From positions 1 to 64,000 of the forward strand of contig NZ_JAFRDR010000002.1 in assembly GCF_017377795.1 (NCBI RefSeq): DNA of 64,000 bases. Direction: 5' to 3'. How positions within the stretch are numbered: the first letter of the stretch is position 1; each line of letters begins with the position of its first letter. The stretch is from Williamsia soli. GTDB taxonomy: Bacteria > Actinomycetota > Actinomycetes > Mycobacteriales > Mycobacteriaceae. Shown piece after piece: positions 8,773 through 21,037 of this stretch. The position numbers and the translations under genes are program-made. A model generated the notes under the pieces. It did no database searches. It was not told where the DNA came from and saw nothing but the letters and a program-made list of their open reading frames with translations.

Positions 8773-9960
8773 ATGAAGATGCCTGCCCTGCTGTCACGCA
8801 CAACCGAAACTCTGCCTGGGATCAGCGGTATCGCCAGGATCGACAAGAACACCAAACGACTCCTGTCCAGGGTCGGCCCCGGGGACATCGTGATCCTCGA
8901 CGAGGTCGACCTCGACAGGGTCACCGCCGATGCCCTGGTCGCCGCCGACGTACTGGTGGTGGTGAACGCCTCGCCGTCCATCTCCGGGCGGTACCCCAAT
9001 CTCGGACCCGAGTTGCTGGTGGCATCGGGCATCACCCTGATCGACGACGTCGGTGTCGAGGTGTTCAAACGCATCAAGGACGGCGCCAAGATCCGCGCCG
9101 ACGAAGGTGGCCTGTACACCGGCGAGCGTCGGCTCGCCAAAGGCACCGAACTGGGGGAGCGAGAGATCGCCGACCTCATGATCGACGCCAAGACTGGTCT
9201 CGTCGATCACCTGGAAGCGTTCTCCGGCAACACCATCGAGTTCATCCGCAGCGAATCGCCGTTACTGATCGATGGCGTCGGCGTACCAGATGTCGACGTG
9301 CGCATCGAAGGTCGGCATGTGGTCGTGGTGGCCGACGGCGCCGATCATGTCGCAGACCTCAAGCGACTCAAGCCGTTCATCAAGGAATATCAGCCGATCA
9401 TGGTGGGCGTCGACGGTGGCGCAGACACCCTGATGGATCTGGGCTACCGGCCCGACCTGGTTGTGGGCGACCCCGAGGGCATGAAGTCGGCGACGCTCAA
9501 ATCCGGCGCCCAGGTGGTGCTGCCCGCAGACCCCGACGGTCACGCTCCCGGTCTCGAACGCATCCAGGATCTCGGGATCGGTGCCATGACGTTCCCGGCG
9601 GCGGGCTCGGCCGCCGACCTTGCGTTGCTCTTGGTGGATCATCACGAGGCCGCTCTGATCGTCACCGTGGGACATGCTGCGTCGCTCGACGAGTTCTTCG
9701 ACCGCAGCCTGCGCGAGTCGAACCCGTCGACGTTCCTCACCCGGCTGAAGGTCGGACCCAAGCTCGTCGATTCGAAAGCAGTTGCCACGCTTTATCGTTC
9801 GCGGGTGTCGGGTGCTGCCATCGCGCTGTTGATCCTGGCCGCCCTGGTTGCGCTGATCGTCGCGGTGCTCATGTCGAGTGCCGGCGGTGAGGTCACCGAG
9901 TGGATCGTCGACCAGTGGAACCGACTGACCGAGTGGGTCCAGCAGGTCTGGAATGAGTGA
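8773..9960 (+). CDS. steA: SteA-like cytokinetic ring/septation protein with C-terminal membrane anchor
   Basis: About 395 aa from ATG 8773 (MKMPALLSR), which matches the N-terminus of the mycobacterial Rv1697 family. The body is soluble and contains a thiamin-pyrophosphokinase-like fold (VGVDGGADTLMDLGYRPDLVVGDPE, in part). One transmembrane helix is visible at about 337-362, followed by a short Trp-rich tail outside. SteA of Corynebacterium works with SteB in cell separation; assignment here rests on synteny and sequence resemblance. Upstream in-frame starts (8719) lack support. Confidence 0.85.
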   Translation: MKMPALLSRTTETLPGISGIARIDKNTKRLLSRVGPGDIVILDEVDLDRVTADALVAADVLVVVNASPSISGRYPNLGPELLVASGITLIDDVGVEVFKRIKDGAKIRADEGGLYTGERRLAKGTELGEREIADLMIDAKTGLVDHLEAFSGNTIEFIRSESPLLIDGVGVPDVDVRIEGRHVVVVADGADHVADLKRLKPFIKEYQPIMVGVDGGADTLMDLGYRPDLVVGDPEGMKSATLKSGAQVVLPADPDGHAPGLERIQDLGIGAMTFPAAGSAADLALLLVDHHEAALIVTVGHAASLDEFFDRSLRESNPSTFLTRLKVGPKLVDSKAVATLYRSRVSGAAIALLILAALVALIVAVLMSSAGGEVTEWIVDQWNRLTEWVQQVWNE

Positions 9961-9988
9961 GCCCGCTGGGGCTTGGATCGGATAAGTA

Positions 9989-10912
9989 GTGATTTCGCTT
10001 CGCCAGCATGCTATTTCGCTGGTCGCGGTCTTCCTGGCTCTTGCCGTGGGTGTGGTGCTGGGATCCGGATTTGTCGCTGACACGTTCGGATCGTCCAGCG
10101 ATGCCCAAGACAAGCGTGAGCAGGAATTGCGTGACGAGAATCAGCAGCTGACCAACAATGTCAACGCCGCCAACAACTTCGACACCGCGATAGCCGGTCG
10201 TCTACTCGAGGGCACCTTGCGCGATCGGCCGGTACTGATCGTCACCACGCCCGGCGCCGATGAAGGTGACGTGGCGGCGGTCAAGGACAACCTGAACAAG
10301 TCGGGTGCGGTCTTCAACGGTCAACTCGCGCTCACCGATGAGTTCGTCAGCGATCAGAACGCGGAGAAGATCAGGTCGATCATCGATCAGTCGATCCCGG
10401 CCGGAAGTACACTTCGGACCGAACTGACCGATTCGGGTGGCCGCGCGGGCGATCTGCTGGGTCTGCTGTTGCAGCTGTCACCTCAAGATGCCGAACCGCA
10501 GGTGTCGGGGAGCGACACCGACGCCGGGCTCGCGGCCCTCAAGCAGGGCGGTTTTGTCGACTACGCCGACGGTGCGATCGAGCCTGCCCAGTTGGCGATC
10601 ATCGTGACCGGCAACAAGTTTGCCGACGACTCGGGTGCACGAGGACAGGTCGTGGCGCGTTTCGCGGCAGCGTTCTCCGAGCGCGGTGCGGGCACCGTCC
10701 TCGTCGGCCGGACCGGATCTGCGGAAGGGTCCTCGCCGATTGCCGTGGTCCGGGCGGACCCATCGCTGAACTCGCAGGTCTCCACTGTGGACAACGTCGA
10801 TCAGGCGACCGGCCGGATCACCACCGTGCTGGCACTCGCCGACGAGTTGGGTAACAAGCAGGGCGCGTACGGCACCGGTCCCGGTGCCACCGCGATCGCC
10901 CCCGAGAGCTGA
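9989..10912 (+). CDS. MctB-like (Rv1698 family) outer-membrane/copper transport protein
   Basis: 307 aa from GTG 9989. The first 30 residues (ISLRQHAISLVAVFLALAVG) form a signal-anchor identical in style to Rv1698. A short coiled coil (about 42-62) and a mixed alpha/beta domain follow. In M. tuberculosis Rv1698 was named MctB and prevents copper accumulation; in corynebacteria the steA-steB pair occupies this position, so this protein may instead be the SteB-like partner of the upstream gene. Two tandem hairpins directly after the stop close the transcript. Confidence 0.8.
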   Translation: MISLRQHAISLVAVFLALAVGVVLGSGFVADTFGSSSDAQDKREQELRDENQQLTNNVNAANNFDTAIAGRLLEGTLRDRPVLIVTTPGADEGDVAAVKDNLNKSGAVFNGQLALTDEFVSDQNAEKIRSIIDQSIPAGSTLRTELTDSGGRAGDLLGLLLQLSPQDAEPQVSGSDTDAGLAALKQGGFVDYADGAIEPAQLAIIVTGNKFADDSGARGQVVARFAAAFSERGAGTVLVGRTGSAEGSSPIAVVRADPSLNSQVSTVDNVDQATGRITTVLALADELGNKQGAYGTGPGATAIAPES

Positions 10913-10914
10913 CC

Positions 10915-10937
10915 GAGGCCGATTCCTCGTCGGCCTC
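10915..10937 (+). terminator. Hairpin 1 after the mctB-like gene
   Basis: GAGGCCGA (10915-10922) pairs perfectly with TCGGCCTC (10930-10937) around a 7-nt loop, two bases after the TGA stop. There is no U tract, as is common for mycobacterial terminators. Confidence 0.65.
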
Positions 10938-10942
10938 CGCGG

Positions 10943-10965
10943 ACGGGCGACGAGCGATCGCCCGT
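10943..10965 (+). terminator. Hairpin 2 after the mctB-like gene
   Basis: ACGGGCGA (10943-10950) pairs perfectly with TCGCCCGT (10958-10965) around a 7-nt loop, forming a tandem with the preceding hairpin. The pair separates the steA/mctB transcript from pyrG. Confidence 0.55.
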
Positions 10966-10995
10966 GTCAAGGCCAAGAAATCGGTCCAGTGGTGT

Positions 10996-13475
<2,480 letters not shown>

Positions 13476-13491
13476 GCTCGGCCGGACCGTC

Positions 13492-14418
13492 ATGACCTTG
13501 GCCGACCAGGTGCAGATGTACCTGGATCACCTCGAGGTCGAACGCGGTTCGGCTCCCAACACCCTGCAGTCCTACGCCCGCGACCTGCGCCGGTACCAGG
13601 AGTATCTGGAGTCGCGGGGGATCGATGCCCTGGCGGACGTGCACGAATCAGACATCCGTGAATTCCTGGTCGCCCTGCGACGCGGTGATGCAGACAACGA
13701 CCGTCCACCGCTGGCGGACAGTTCGATTGCGCGAACGCTGGTGGCCACGAGAGGTTTTCACAAATTCGCTGCCGCAGAGGGCATCGTCGTCGCCGACGTC
13801 GCCCATGCAGTGGCACCTCCGAAAGCCCCGCGCCGACTCCCGAAGAGTCTTCCGGTGGACGAGGTGCTGGCGATCCTCACTGCGAGCGGAGGCGACGACG
13901 TCTCCGACGGACCACGGGCACTGCGCGATCGCGCCCTGCTCGAACTGCTCTACAGCTGTGGGGCACGTATCTCCGAGGCCGTCGCCCTCGACGTCGACGA
14001 CATCGAGACCGAATCACGGTCTGTCTTGCTGCGCGGCAAAGGCGGCAAGGAACGCGTCGTTCCGGTGGGTAGACCCGCCATCTCAGCTCTCGACGCGTAT
14101 CTGGTCCGGGGTCGACCCGCGTTGGTGTCGCGGTTCAATCCCGCCCTGTTCCTCAACACCCGGGGCGGCCGGCTGAGCAGGCAGAGCGCATGGCAGGTGC
14201 TCGTCGACGCGGCGGCCCGCGCCGGACTGGACAAATCGGTCTCGCCGCACACACTGCGGCACAGCTTCGCGACGCACCTGCTCGACGGCGGGGCAGACGT
14301 GCGCGTGGTCCAAGAACTCCTCGGCCACGCATCGGTGACCACCACGCAGGTGTACACCCTGGTGACGGTCGGAACCATGCGCGAGGTCTACGCCTTGGCG
14401 CATCCGCGCGCGAGGTAG
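13492..14418 (+). CDS. xerD: Tyrosine recombinase XerD
   Basis: About 308 aa from ATG 13492. An N-terminal SAM-like core-binding domain (1-105) is followed by a catalytic domain with all expected residues: R159, K183, H253, R256, H279 and the nucleophile Y288. It resolves chromosome dimers at dif together with XerC. It directly follows the Nudix gene, as in M. tuberculosis (Rv1701). Upstream in-frame start codons would extend into the Nudix gene and are not supported. Confidence 0.94.
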   Translation: MTLADQVQMYLDHLEVERGSAPNTLQSYARDLRRYQEYLESRGIDALADVHESDIREFLVALRRGDADNDRPPLADSSIARTLVATRGFHKFAAAEGIVVADVAHAVAPPKAPRRLPKSLPVDEVLAILTASGGDDVSDGPRALRDRALLELLYSCGARISEAVALDVDDIETESRSVLLRGKGGKERVVPVGRPAISALDAYLVRGRPALVSRFNPALFLNTRGGRLSRQSAWQVLVDAAARAGLDKSVSPHTLRHSFATHLLDGGADVRVVQELLGHASVTTTQVYTLVTVGTMREVYALAHPRAR

Positions 14419-14437
14419 ACGCTTGAGGGCCTACCAT

Positions 14438-14501
14438 CGCCCACCCGTTTTTGTGGCTTCCACCGGCAGTTGTGGCTGGGCCGCGCAAATTCGGGTGGGC
14501 G
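14438..14501. repeat. 64-bp palindrome-ended repeat, copy 1
   Basis: The unit begins CGCCCACCCG (14438-14447) and ends CGGGTGGGCG (14492-14501), perfect 10-bp terminal inverted repeats around 44 nt. The core includes CCACCGGCAGTTG and GCGCAAATT, shared with copy 2. The RNA or single strand would fold back on itself. It resembles a REP-type or MITE-like intergenic element. It begins 20 nt after the xerD stop. Confidence 0.7.
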
Positions 14502-14533
14502 GGGCGGGGCGGGGCGGGGCGGGGCGGGGCGGG
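14501..14533. repeat. GGGGC pentanucleotide tract
   Basis: Six perfect GGGGC units plus GGG lie directly between the two 64-bp repeats. The G-strand has many runs of four G and could form a G-quadruplex. Copy number is probably variable because of slippage. Confidence 0.85.
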
Positions 14534-14548
14534 TCGGCGTCCATTCAT

Positions 14549-14612
14549 CGCCCACCCGTTTTCGGGGGCTCCACCGGCAGTTGGGGCTGGGTGGCGCAAA
14601 TTCGGGTGGGCG
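14549..14612. repeat. 64-bp palindrome-ended repeat, copy 2
   Basis: It has the same 10-bp ends (14549-14558 and 14603-14612) and exactly the same length as copy 1, 111 bp downstream in the same orientation, with a core that differs at a handful of bases. It is followed by a shorter GGGGC/GGGT stretch. The remaining bases up to the parA-like start at 14716 show no gene. Confidence 0.7.
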
Positions 14613-14715
14613 GGGCGGGTCGAATTCGGCCTGGAGCGCCGCCGCTGACCGGTGCGAAGGCCTCTGACGGTGAGCCTCCACAGCCGCGCAACGCCGACGC
14701 ACTAGGCTCGCAAGG

Positions 14716-15663
14716 GTGACAACGCCACAGCCACCTCATCGGCCCGGGCGTGATGCGAATCAGTTGATGATCTCCACGCCGCAACGTGGCGATGACGACC
14801 ATGACCGCGAGAAACCGGGCACCCCCGGCGAGCTCGGCCCGACAGGGCGGCCGCTGCGCGAGGTACCCGAGCCGACTCCGCTCGACCGGCACGGTCCGGC
14901 GACGGTTGTCGCCATCTGCAATCAAAAGGGTGGCGTCGGTAAGACGACGTCGACCATCAACCTCGGAGCCGCCCTGGCCGAGTGTGGACGCCGGGTGTTG
15001 CTCGTGGACCTCGATCCGCAGGGCGCTCTGTCGGCGGGCCTGGGCGTTCCGCACCATGAACTCGACCTGACGGTGCACAACATGCTCGTTCCGCCACAGG
15101 TGTCTGCGGACGAGGTGCTGATGCGTACCCGCGTCGACGGTATGGACCTGCTGCCGTCGAACATCGACCTCTCGGCGGCGGAGATTCAGCTCGTCAACGA
15201 GGTGGGCAGAGAACACACCCTCGGCCGCGCCTTGCATCCTTTGCTCGATCGCTACGACTACGTGTTGATCGACTGCCAGCCGTCGCTGGGATTGTTGACC
15301 GTCAACGCCCTCGCCTGTGCGGACACGGTCGTCATCCCGATGGAATGCGAGTACTTCAGTCTGCGCGGACTGGCCCTGCTCAGCGACACCATCGACAAGG
15401 TGCGCGACCGGCTCAACCCGCGTCTCAAGCTCGGCGGCATCCTCGTGACCATGTTCGATGCCCGCACCCTGCACTCCCGTGAGGTGATGGCCCGAGTCGT
15501 CGAGGTGTTCGGAGACAAGGTCTACGACACGGTGATCAGCAGGACGGTGCGTTTCCCCGAGACGAGCGTCGCGGGTGAACCCATCACGTCGTGGGCGCCG
15601 AAGTCGACCGGGGCCAGGGCGTATCGGGCCCTTGCCCGTGAAGTCATCTTCCGTACCCGCTAG
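14716..15663 (+). CDS. ParA-family ATPase of the scpAB locus
   Basis: 315 aa from GTG 14716. A disordered 55-residue N-terminus precedes a MinD/ParA ATPase with deviant Walker A (KGGVGKTTSTIN), Walker A' (LLVDLDPQGALS) and Walker B (VLIDCQPSLG). It occupies the Rv1708 position, three bases before scpA, and is a Soj-like protein without a ParB partner here. A role in chromosome organisation with ScpAB is inferred from context. A separate parAB pair is expected near oriC. Confidence 0.9.
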   Translation: MTTPQPPHRPGRDANQLMISTPQRGDDDHDREKPGTPGELGPTGRPLREVPEPTPLDRHGPATVVAICNQKGGVGKTTSTINLGAALAECGRRVLLVDLDPQGALSAGLGVPHHELDLTVHNMLVPPQVSADEVLMRTRVDGMDLLPSNIDLSAAEIQLVNEVGREHTLGRALHPLLDRYDYVLIDCQPSLGLLTVNALACADTVVIPMECEYFSLRGLALLSDTIDKVRDRLNPRLKLGGILVTMFDARTLHSREVMARVVEVFGDKVYDTVISRTVRFPETSVAGEPITSWAPKSTGARAYRALAREVIFRTR

Positions 15664-15666
15664 CCG

Positions 15667-16548
15667 ATGACCGAGACGTCACCACCGGAACTGGACGCCA
15701 CCGAATCCTCCCGCGCCGCGATCGCGCCTGCGGAGGTGGCAACGGAAGAGCAGCCGGCGAAGACCGGGTTCCAGGTCAAGCTGAGGAACTTCGAGGGGCC
15801 CTTCGATCTGCTGCTGAATCTCATCGGTCAACACCGCCTCGACGTCACCGAGGTGGCGTTGCACGAGGTCACCGATGACTTCATCGCCTACACCAGGCTT
15901 CTGGGTGCCGAGATGGACCTGGATCAGACAACGCAGTTCTTGGTGGTTGCAGCGACCCTGCTCGACCTCAAGGCCGCGCGGTTGTTGCCTTCAGGTGAGG
16001 TCGAGAACGACGAGGATCTCGCACTACTCGAAGCCCGCGACCTGCTCTTTGCCCGACTGCTGCAGTACCGGGCCTACAAGCAGGTCGCCGTGTTGTTCGC
16101 CGAACTCGAAGCTGCTGCGCTGCAACGCTACCCGCGGGCAGTCTCGCTGGAGCAACGTTTCGAGTCGCTCCTTCCCGAAGTGACCATCGGAGTGTCGCCG
16201 GGTGTGTTCGCCGAGGTAGCGGTCGCCGCGATGACGCCCAAACCGGTGCCTCAAGTCGGACTCGGGCACTTGCACGTGTCGACGGTGTCCGTCCCCGAGC
16301 AGGCGCTGCGTATCGGCGAGATCCTCCGCAACGCCGGCGCAGGCGCGTGGGTCAGCTTCACCGAACTCGTGAGCGAATGTGACAACGGTCTTGGTGTCGT
16401 CGCCAGGTTCCTGGCGTTGCTCGAGCTGTACCGGGAACGCGCGGTGGCATTCGAACAGCCCGAGGCCCTCGGCGCCCTGATGGTCAGCTGGACCGGCGAG
16501 CGTGACGAGGCCGAAGTGACAATCGACAAGGCAGATGACTATGGATGA
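15667..16548 (+). CDS. scpA: Segregation and condensation protein A
   Basis: 293 aa. The kleisin signature is clear (VKLRNFEGPFDLLLNLIGQHRLDV at about 34-57 in part, then FLVVAATLLDLKAARLLP), with a C-terminal winged helix. It bridges SMC heads in the condensin complex with ScpB. It starts three bases after the parA-like stop and overlaps scpB by 14 nt. Confidence 0.95.
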   Translation: MTETSPPELDATESSRAAIAPAEVATEEQPAKTGFQVKLRNFEGPFDLLLNLIGQHRLDVTEVALHEVTDDFIAYTRLLGAEMDLDQTTQFLVVAATLLDLKAARLLPSGEVENDEDLALLEARDLLFARLLQYRAYKQVAVLFAELEAAALQRYPRAVSLEQRFESLLPEVTIGVSPGVFAEVAVAAMTPKPVPQVGLGHLHVSTVSVPEQALRIGEILRNAGAGAWVSFTELVSECDNGLGVVARFLALLELYRERAVAFEQPEALGALMVSWTGERDEAEVTIDKADDYG

Positions 16549-17242
16549 TCTGGACACCGAGGCCGCCGTCGAACCCGAGACGTTGTTCGAAACGGACACC
16601 GACACCCTCGACGACGACGAGCTCCGGTCCGCGCTCGAGGCAATGCTGCTGGTGACGGACAGTCCCGCGACAACCGATCAGTTCGCCTCGGCGCTCGACG
16701 AGAGCGCGGTGCGCGTCGAGGCGATGCTCCGGCAGATGGCCGCCGAACTGAACGACCGGCGTAGCGGTATCGACCTGCGTTTCGCCGGTGACGGGTGGCG
16801 GTATTACACCCGCAACGAGTTCGCCCCCTACGTCGAGCGTCTGCTCCTCGACGGTGCGCGGTCGAAGCTCACCCGGGCGGCGCTGGAGACCCTGGCGGTC
16901 GTGGCCTATCGGCAGCCGGTCACCCGCTCGCGCGTCAGTGCTGTCCGCGGGGTGAACGTGGACGGCGTGATCAGAACCCTCCTGGCCCGTGGACTCATCA
17001 GCGAAGCGGGCACCGACGTCGACTCGGGAGCCGTGACGTACAACACCACGGAACTTTTTCTGGAACGTCTGGGGTTGGCATCTCTGAGTGAACTACCGGA
17101 TCTGGCGCCACTCCTACCGGACGTCGATGTGATCGACGCCCTCGGTGATGAGATCAACGCCGACCCGCGATTCGCCAAACTGGCAGGTAACACGTCAGAC
17201 TTGAACAACAAAACACACAACATCACCGTCGACGACGACTGA
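16535..17242 (+). CDS. scpB: Segregation and condensation protein B
   Basis: 235 aa. An acidic N-terminal extension (about 1-30) leads into two winged-helix domains; LRSALEAMLLVTDSPAT and TRAALETLAVVAYRQPVTRS are the family motifs. It forms a dimer that binds the ScpA kleisin in SMC condensin. It overlaps scpA by 14 nt, so the two are translationally coupled. ATG 16541 is a possible internal alternative start. Confidence 0.95.
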   Translation: MTMDDLDTEAAVEPETLFETDTDTLDDDELRSALEAMLLVTDSPATTDQFASALDESAVRVEAMLRQMAAELNDRRSGIDLRFAGDGWRYYTRNEFAPYVERLLLDGARSKLTRAALETLAVVAYRQPVTRSRVSAVRGVNVDGVIRTLLARGLISEAGTDVDSGAVTYNTTELFLERLGLASLSELPDLAPLLPDVDVIDALGDEINADPRFAKLAGNTSDLNNKTHNITVDDD

Positions 17243-17288
17243 TTCCGCGCTGCGGAACAGCTGTTCGACGGGAATTAGGGATACGAGC

Positions 17289-18635
17289 ATGGCACCCGCT
17301 AGCCGAGACGGCAGACCGGACAGAAGCAAAGACAAAGGCAAGAGGCGCGGATCGCGTGAGGAAGGGAACTCCTCGGGCGATCGCGATCGGAAGCCCTATG
17401 GAGACAAAGGCGCCAGAGCCGAACATCGTGGTGGCAGGCCCGCAGAGGACCGCGGCGGCCGCCCCACGGGAGATCGGCGTACTGCATCGTCCCGCGATCG
17501 CGGCGGGCGACCATCTGAGGAACGTGGCGGTCCCCGGCATGCTGAGCGTGGCGAGCGCAGAGGCGAAGGCGCCGGTCGTCCCACGGGTGAGCGCGGCCGT
17601 TCCGGTGGCGAGCGTGGTCGTCCGACCGGCGATCGTGATCGATCCCCGGGTGCAGCTGCCGGCGGAAAACCGACCGGCAAACCCACTGGCGGCAAGCCGA
17701 CCGGCAAACCCACTGGCGGCAAGCCGACCAAGGGCGCCGCAACCGAGCGCTTCCGTAAAGCGCATCGCAAGGGCCCGGGTCCTGAGGGCAAGCCGAAGTC
17801 GGCTCCCGATGTCAAGAGCGGGCAGGTTCGGCTCAACAACGCCAAACCCGCGCGCGACCAGAATCCGCTCGACGTCGGCGGCGACGGAGCGACCTACGTC
17901 AAGGGCGGGACGCGTCTGCAGAAGGTGCTGGCGCAGTCCGGTGTCGCATCGCGTCGCGGCGCCGAAGAACTGATCGCGGCCGGTCGTGTCGAGGTCGACG
18001 GTGAGGTCGTCACCGAACAGGGTCTGCGCATCGATCCAGAGACCGCAGTGGTCCGCGTCGACGGCGCTCGCGTTGTCGTCAACGAAGAACATCAGTACCT
18101 GGCTCTGAACAAGCCCAAGGGCTGGCAGTCGACGATGGCCGACGAGTTCGGCCGTCCGTGCATCGGTGACCTCGTCGCCGAACGGGTCATGGCGGGGCAG
18201 AGGCTCTTTCATGTCGGCCGGCTCGACGCCGACACCGAGGGCCTGATCCTGCTCACCAACGACGGCGAGCTCGCGCACCGGTTGATGCACCCCTCGTTCG
18301 AGGTACCCAAGACCTACATGGCCACTGTCCGGGGTGAGGTCAACCGCAGCCTGGGCCGCACCTTGCGTGACGGTATCGAGCTCGACGACGGACCGGCAAA
18401 GGTCGACAAGTTCGCTCTGCTCGACGTGAACGAAGGCATCTCACTGCTCCGGTTGACGCTGCACGAGGGTCGCAAGCGGATCGTGCGCCGCATGCTCGAC
18501 GAAACGGGCCACCCGGTGATCCGCCTCGTGCGCACCGACATCGGCGCCGTGAACGTCGGCGAGCAGCGCCCGGGCACCCTGCGTGTGATGGGTAACGACG
18601 AAATCGGCGCGCTCTACAAGGCGGTGGGAATGTGA
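17289..18635 (+). CDS. 23S rRNA pseudouridine synthase (RluB/RsuA family) with long disordered N-terminal tail
   Basis: 448 aa. Residues about 205-448 are a complete RsuA/RluB enzyme: S4 domain ([20 protein letters not shown]), catalytic motif [14 protein letters not shown] with the active Asp, and the R-K-R rich C-terminal [10 protein letters not shown]. Residues 1-200 are an extremely biased Arg/Gly/Pro/Lys-rich tail with repeats such as GGRP and [10 protein letters not shown], about as long as the enzyme. The mycobacterial Rv1711 lacks a tail of this length. It should bind RNA. The 3' end overlaps cmk by four bases. Confidence 0.92.
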   Translation: MAPASRDGRPDRSKDKGKRRGSREEGNSSGDRDRKPYGDKGARAEHRGGRPAEDRGGRPTGDRRTASSRDRGGRPSEERGGPRHAERGERRGEGAGRPTGERGRSGGERGRPTGDRDRSPGAAAGGKPTGKPTGGKPTGKPTGGKPTKGAATERFRKAHRKGPGPEGKPKSAPDVKSGQVRLNNAKPARDQNPLDVGGDGATYVKGGTRLQKVLAQSGVASRRGAEELIAAGRVEVDGEVVTEQGLRIDPETAVVRVDGARVVVNEEHQYLALNKPKGWQSTMADEFGRPCIGDLVAERVMAGQRLFHVGRLDADTEGLILLTNDGELAHRLMHPSFEVPKTYMATVRGEVNRSLGRTLRDGIELDDGPAKVDKFALLDVNEGISLLRLTLHEGRKRIVRRMLDETGHPVIRLVRTDIGAVNVGEQRPGTLRVMGNDEIGALYKAVGM

Positions 18636-19333
18636 CGAACCGTGCAGTGATCGCGATCGACGGGCCCGCGGGCACCGGTAAATCGAGTGTGTCGCGTCGG
18701 GTCGCAACTGCGTTGGGCGCCAACTACATCGACACCGGTGCGATGTACCGCGTGGCGACGTTGCGCGTCTTGCGTGCGGGCGTGGCGCTGGACGACGCCG
18801 AGGCAATCGACAAGGCAACCGAAGGGTTGACCATCTCGGTCACCAACAGTCCGGTCAAGCAGATCGTGCTGATGGACGGCGAAGATGTGAGCGAGGAGAT
18901 TCGCGGCGACGATGTCACCCGCTCGGTGTCGGCGGTGTCGGCGGTGCCGGCGGTCCGCACCCGGTTGGTGCAGGCACAGCGTGATCTGGCCCAGAGCGGG
19001 CTCAGCGTGCTCGAAGGTCGCGACATCGGGACCGTCGTGTTCCCTGACGCCGACCTCAAAGTGTTCCTGACCGCCTCGGCCGAGGCCCGCGCCCAGCGGC
19101 GGCACGATCAGAACACGGCGGCAGGCAGAGACAGTGAATACGCGACGGTGCTCGAGGACGTGCTCCGGCGGGACCACCTGGATTCGACGAGGTCCGCCTC
19201 GCCGTTGCGACCGGCCGATGACGCCGTGCAGGTCGACACCACCGACCTGGGCATCGAAGAGGTGATCGCCAAGCTGGTCGATTTGGCGCGTCGTCGCATT
19301 CACGTGGAGAGCTCGAGCGAGGTAAAGGCATGA
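18632..19333 (+). CDS. cmk: Cytidylate kinase
   Basis: 233 aa from GTG 18632. P-loop [17 protein letters not shown], then [14 protein letters not shown] (CMP-binding), [21 protein letters not shown] and the RRHDQ lid are all present. The enzyme phosphorylates CMP and dCMP. It overlaps rluB upstream (GTGA) and der downstream (ATGA), so three genes are coupled. Confidence 0.96.
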   Translation: MTNRAVIAIDGPAGTGKSSVSRRVATALGANYIDTGAMYRVATLRVLRAGVALDDAEAIDKATEGLTISVTNSPVKQIVLMDGEDVSEEIRGDDVTRSVSAVSAVPAVRTRLVQAQRDLAQSGLSVLEGRDIGTVVFPDADLKVFLTASAEARAQRRHDQNTAAGRDSEYATVLEDVLRRDHLDSTRSASPLRPADDAVQVDTTDLGIEEVIAKLVDLARRRIHVESSSEVKA

Positions 19334-20757
19334 GTGACAGTTTTGATGGAGCAGGCGTCGGCGACGACGGTCTGTGGACAGACGAATCCGACTGGGACAT
19401 CAGCGAGTTCACCGAGCTGGGCGAAGAAGGATCCGCGGTCGCGGTGCCCGTCGTCGCCATCGTCGGACGGCCCAATGTGGGCAAGTCGTCGCTGGTGAAC
19501 CGCATCCTCGGACGACGTGAAGCCGTCGTCGAGGACATCCCGGGCGTGACCCGCGACCGCGTCTCGTACGACGCATCGTGGGCCGGCCGACGTTTCATGG
19601 TGCAGGACACCGGCGGCTGGGAGCCCGACGCCAAGGGGATGGCGCAGTCGGTGGCACGGCAGGCCGAGGTGGCCATGAAGACCGCCGACGCCATCGTGCT
19701 CGTGGTCGATGCCACCGTCGGCGCCACCACCACCGACGAAGCGGTCGCCAAGGTGCTACGACGTTCGAAGACCCCGGTGTTGCTGGCGGCCAACAAGGTC
19801 GATGACGAGCGCATCGAATCCGAGGCCGCCGCGCTGTGGTCGCTGGGATTGGGGGAGCCGTACTCGGTGTCGGCCGCCCACGGCCGCGGTACCGGCGATC
19901 TGCTCGACAAGATCCTCGAGGCACTACCCGAAACCCCCAGAGAGACAACGCTGACCGGTGGCCCGCGTCGTGTGTCGCTGGTCGGCAAGCCCAACGTCGG
20001 CAAGAGTTCGCTGATGAACAAGCTCACCGGTGAAGACCGCGCCGTCGTCGACAACGTTGCGGGCACCACCGTCGACCCGGTCGATGAGCTCGTCGAACTC
20101 GGCGGCAAGATCTGGAACTTCGTGGACACCGCCGGACTGCGCAAGAAAGTGCAGCAGTCGAGTGGCCACGAGTTCTATGCGTCTTTGCGGACCCGTTCGG
20201 CAATTGAAGCGGCCGAGGTGTCGGTGTTGCTGATCGACGCCTCCGAGCCCATCACCGAGCAGGACCAGCGCGTGCTGACGATGATCATCGACGCCGGCCG
20301 CGCGTTGGTGATCGCCTTCAACAAGTGGGATCTGGTCGATGAGGACCGCCGGCTGCAGCTCGAGAAAGAGGTCGACCGCGACCTCTCGCGGGTGCCCTGG
20401 GCGCGCAAGGTGAACATCTCCGCGCACACCGGCCGGGCCGTGCAGCGGCTCGTTCCCGCGCTCGAGACCAGCCTGGCGTCCTGGGACAAGCGGGTGTCTA
20501 CCGGGCAGCTCAACACCTGGCTCAAGGCGGTCATCGCCGAGACCCCGCCGCCGATGCGTGGCGGCCGGTTGCCGCGTGTCCTGTTCGCGACCCAGGCTGC
20601 CACGCGCCCACCGACGTTCGTCTTCTTCACCACGGGCTTCCTGGAAGCCGGCTATCGCCGCTTCCTGGAACGCAAACTGCGTGAAGAGTTCAACTTCGAC
20701 GGCTCGCCGGTCAAGGTGAACGTGCGGGTGCGCGAGAAACGCGAACGCAAGAAGTAG
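19330..20757 (+). CDS. der: Ribosome biogenesis GTPase Der (EngA)
   Basis: 475 aa. Two consecutive G domains: [12 protein letters not shown] (about 52) with DTGGWE and NKVDDE, and [12 protein letters not shown] (about 220) with DTAGLR and NKWD, then a C-terminal KH-like domain ([23 protein letters not shown]). An acidic 35-residue N-terminal extension is typical for actinobacteria. Der acts late in 50S subunit assembly. It is the last gene of the operon and is followed by a hairpin. Confidence 0.96.
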   Translation: MSDSFDGAGVGDDGLWTDESDWDISEFTELGEEGSAVAVPVVAIVGRPNVGKSSLVNRILGRREAVVEDIPGVTRDRVSYDASWAGRRFMVQDTGGWEPDAKGMAQSVARQAEVAMKTADAIVLVVDATVGATTTDEAVAKVLRRSKTPVLLAANKVDDERIESEAAALWSLGLGEPYSVSAAHGRGTGDLLDKILEALPETPRETTLTGGPRRVSLVGKPNVGKSSLMNKLTGEDRAVVDNVAGTTVDPVDELVELGGKIWNFVDTAGLRKKVQQSSGHEFYASLRTRSAIEAAEVSVLLIDASEPITEQDQRVLTMIIDAGRALVIAFNKWDLVDEDRRLQLEKEVDRDLSRVPWARKVNISAHTGRAVQRLVPALETSLASWDKRVSTGQLNTWLKAVIAETPPPMRGGRLPRVLFATQAATRPPTFVFFTTGFLEAGYRRFLERKLREEFNFDGSPVKVNVRVREKRERKK

Positions 20758-20769
20758 TGATGTCAGGCG

Positions 20770-20799
20770 TCGGCCCCGGTCAGAAAGTGACCGGGCCGA
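20770..20799 (+). terminator. Terminator after der
   Basis: CCGGTC and GACCGG pair around an AGAAAGT loop, and the stem continues with TCGGCC and GGCCGA past one bulged C. A pyrimidine-rich TGCTTTCTCT follows. Confidence 0.65.
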
Positions 20800-20904
20800 C
20801 TGCTTTCTCTGTTCCGGCGGGTACTCGATAGCTCATCTGCCAGGCGATTTTCGAACCGGGACGTTCCTGAGGTAATCTCATGCGGCGGTCCGAAAGAGCC
20901 GCAA

Positions 20905-20978
20905 CGGGCTGTGGCGCAGTTTGGTAGCGTGCTTGACTGGGGGTCAAGTGGTCGCAGGTTCAAATCCTGTCAGCCCGA
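20905..20978 (+). tRNA. tRNA-Pro (anticodon GGG)
   Basis: A 74-nt cloverleaf: acceptor arms CGGGCTG (20905-20911) and CAGCCCG (20971-20977) with discriminator A, anticodon stem CTTGA/TCAAG with the seven-base loop CTGGGGG giving anticodon GGG, and a T arm with GGTTCAAATCC. CCA is not encoded. The GGG anticodon reads proline codons CCC and CCU. Confidence 0.95.
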
Positions 20979-20982
20979 CAGT

Positions 20983-21014
20983 ATGGCCAGGTTGATCTTC
21001 ATCGACCTGGCCAT
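20983..21014 (+). terminator. tRNA-Pro terminator
   Basis: ATGGCCAGGT (20983-20992) pairs perfectly with ACCTGGCCAT (21005-21014), followed by TTGTCGTTT. It starts 4 nt after the tRNA. Confidence 0.85.
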
Positions 21015-21037
21015 TGTCGTTTCTCGAGGCCAACGGT

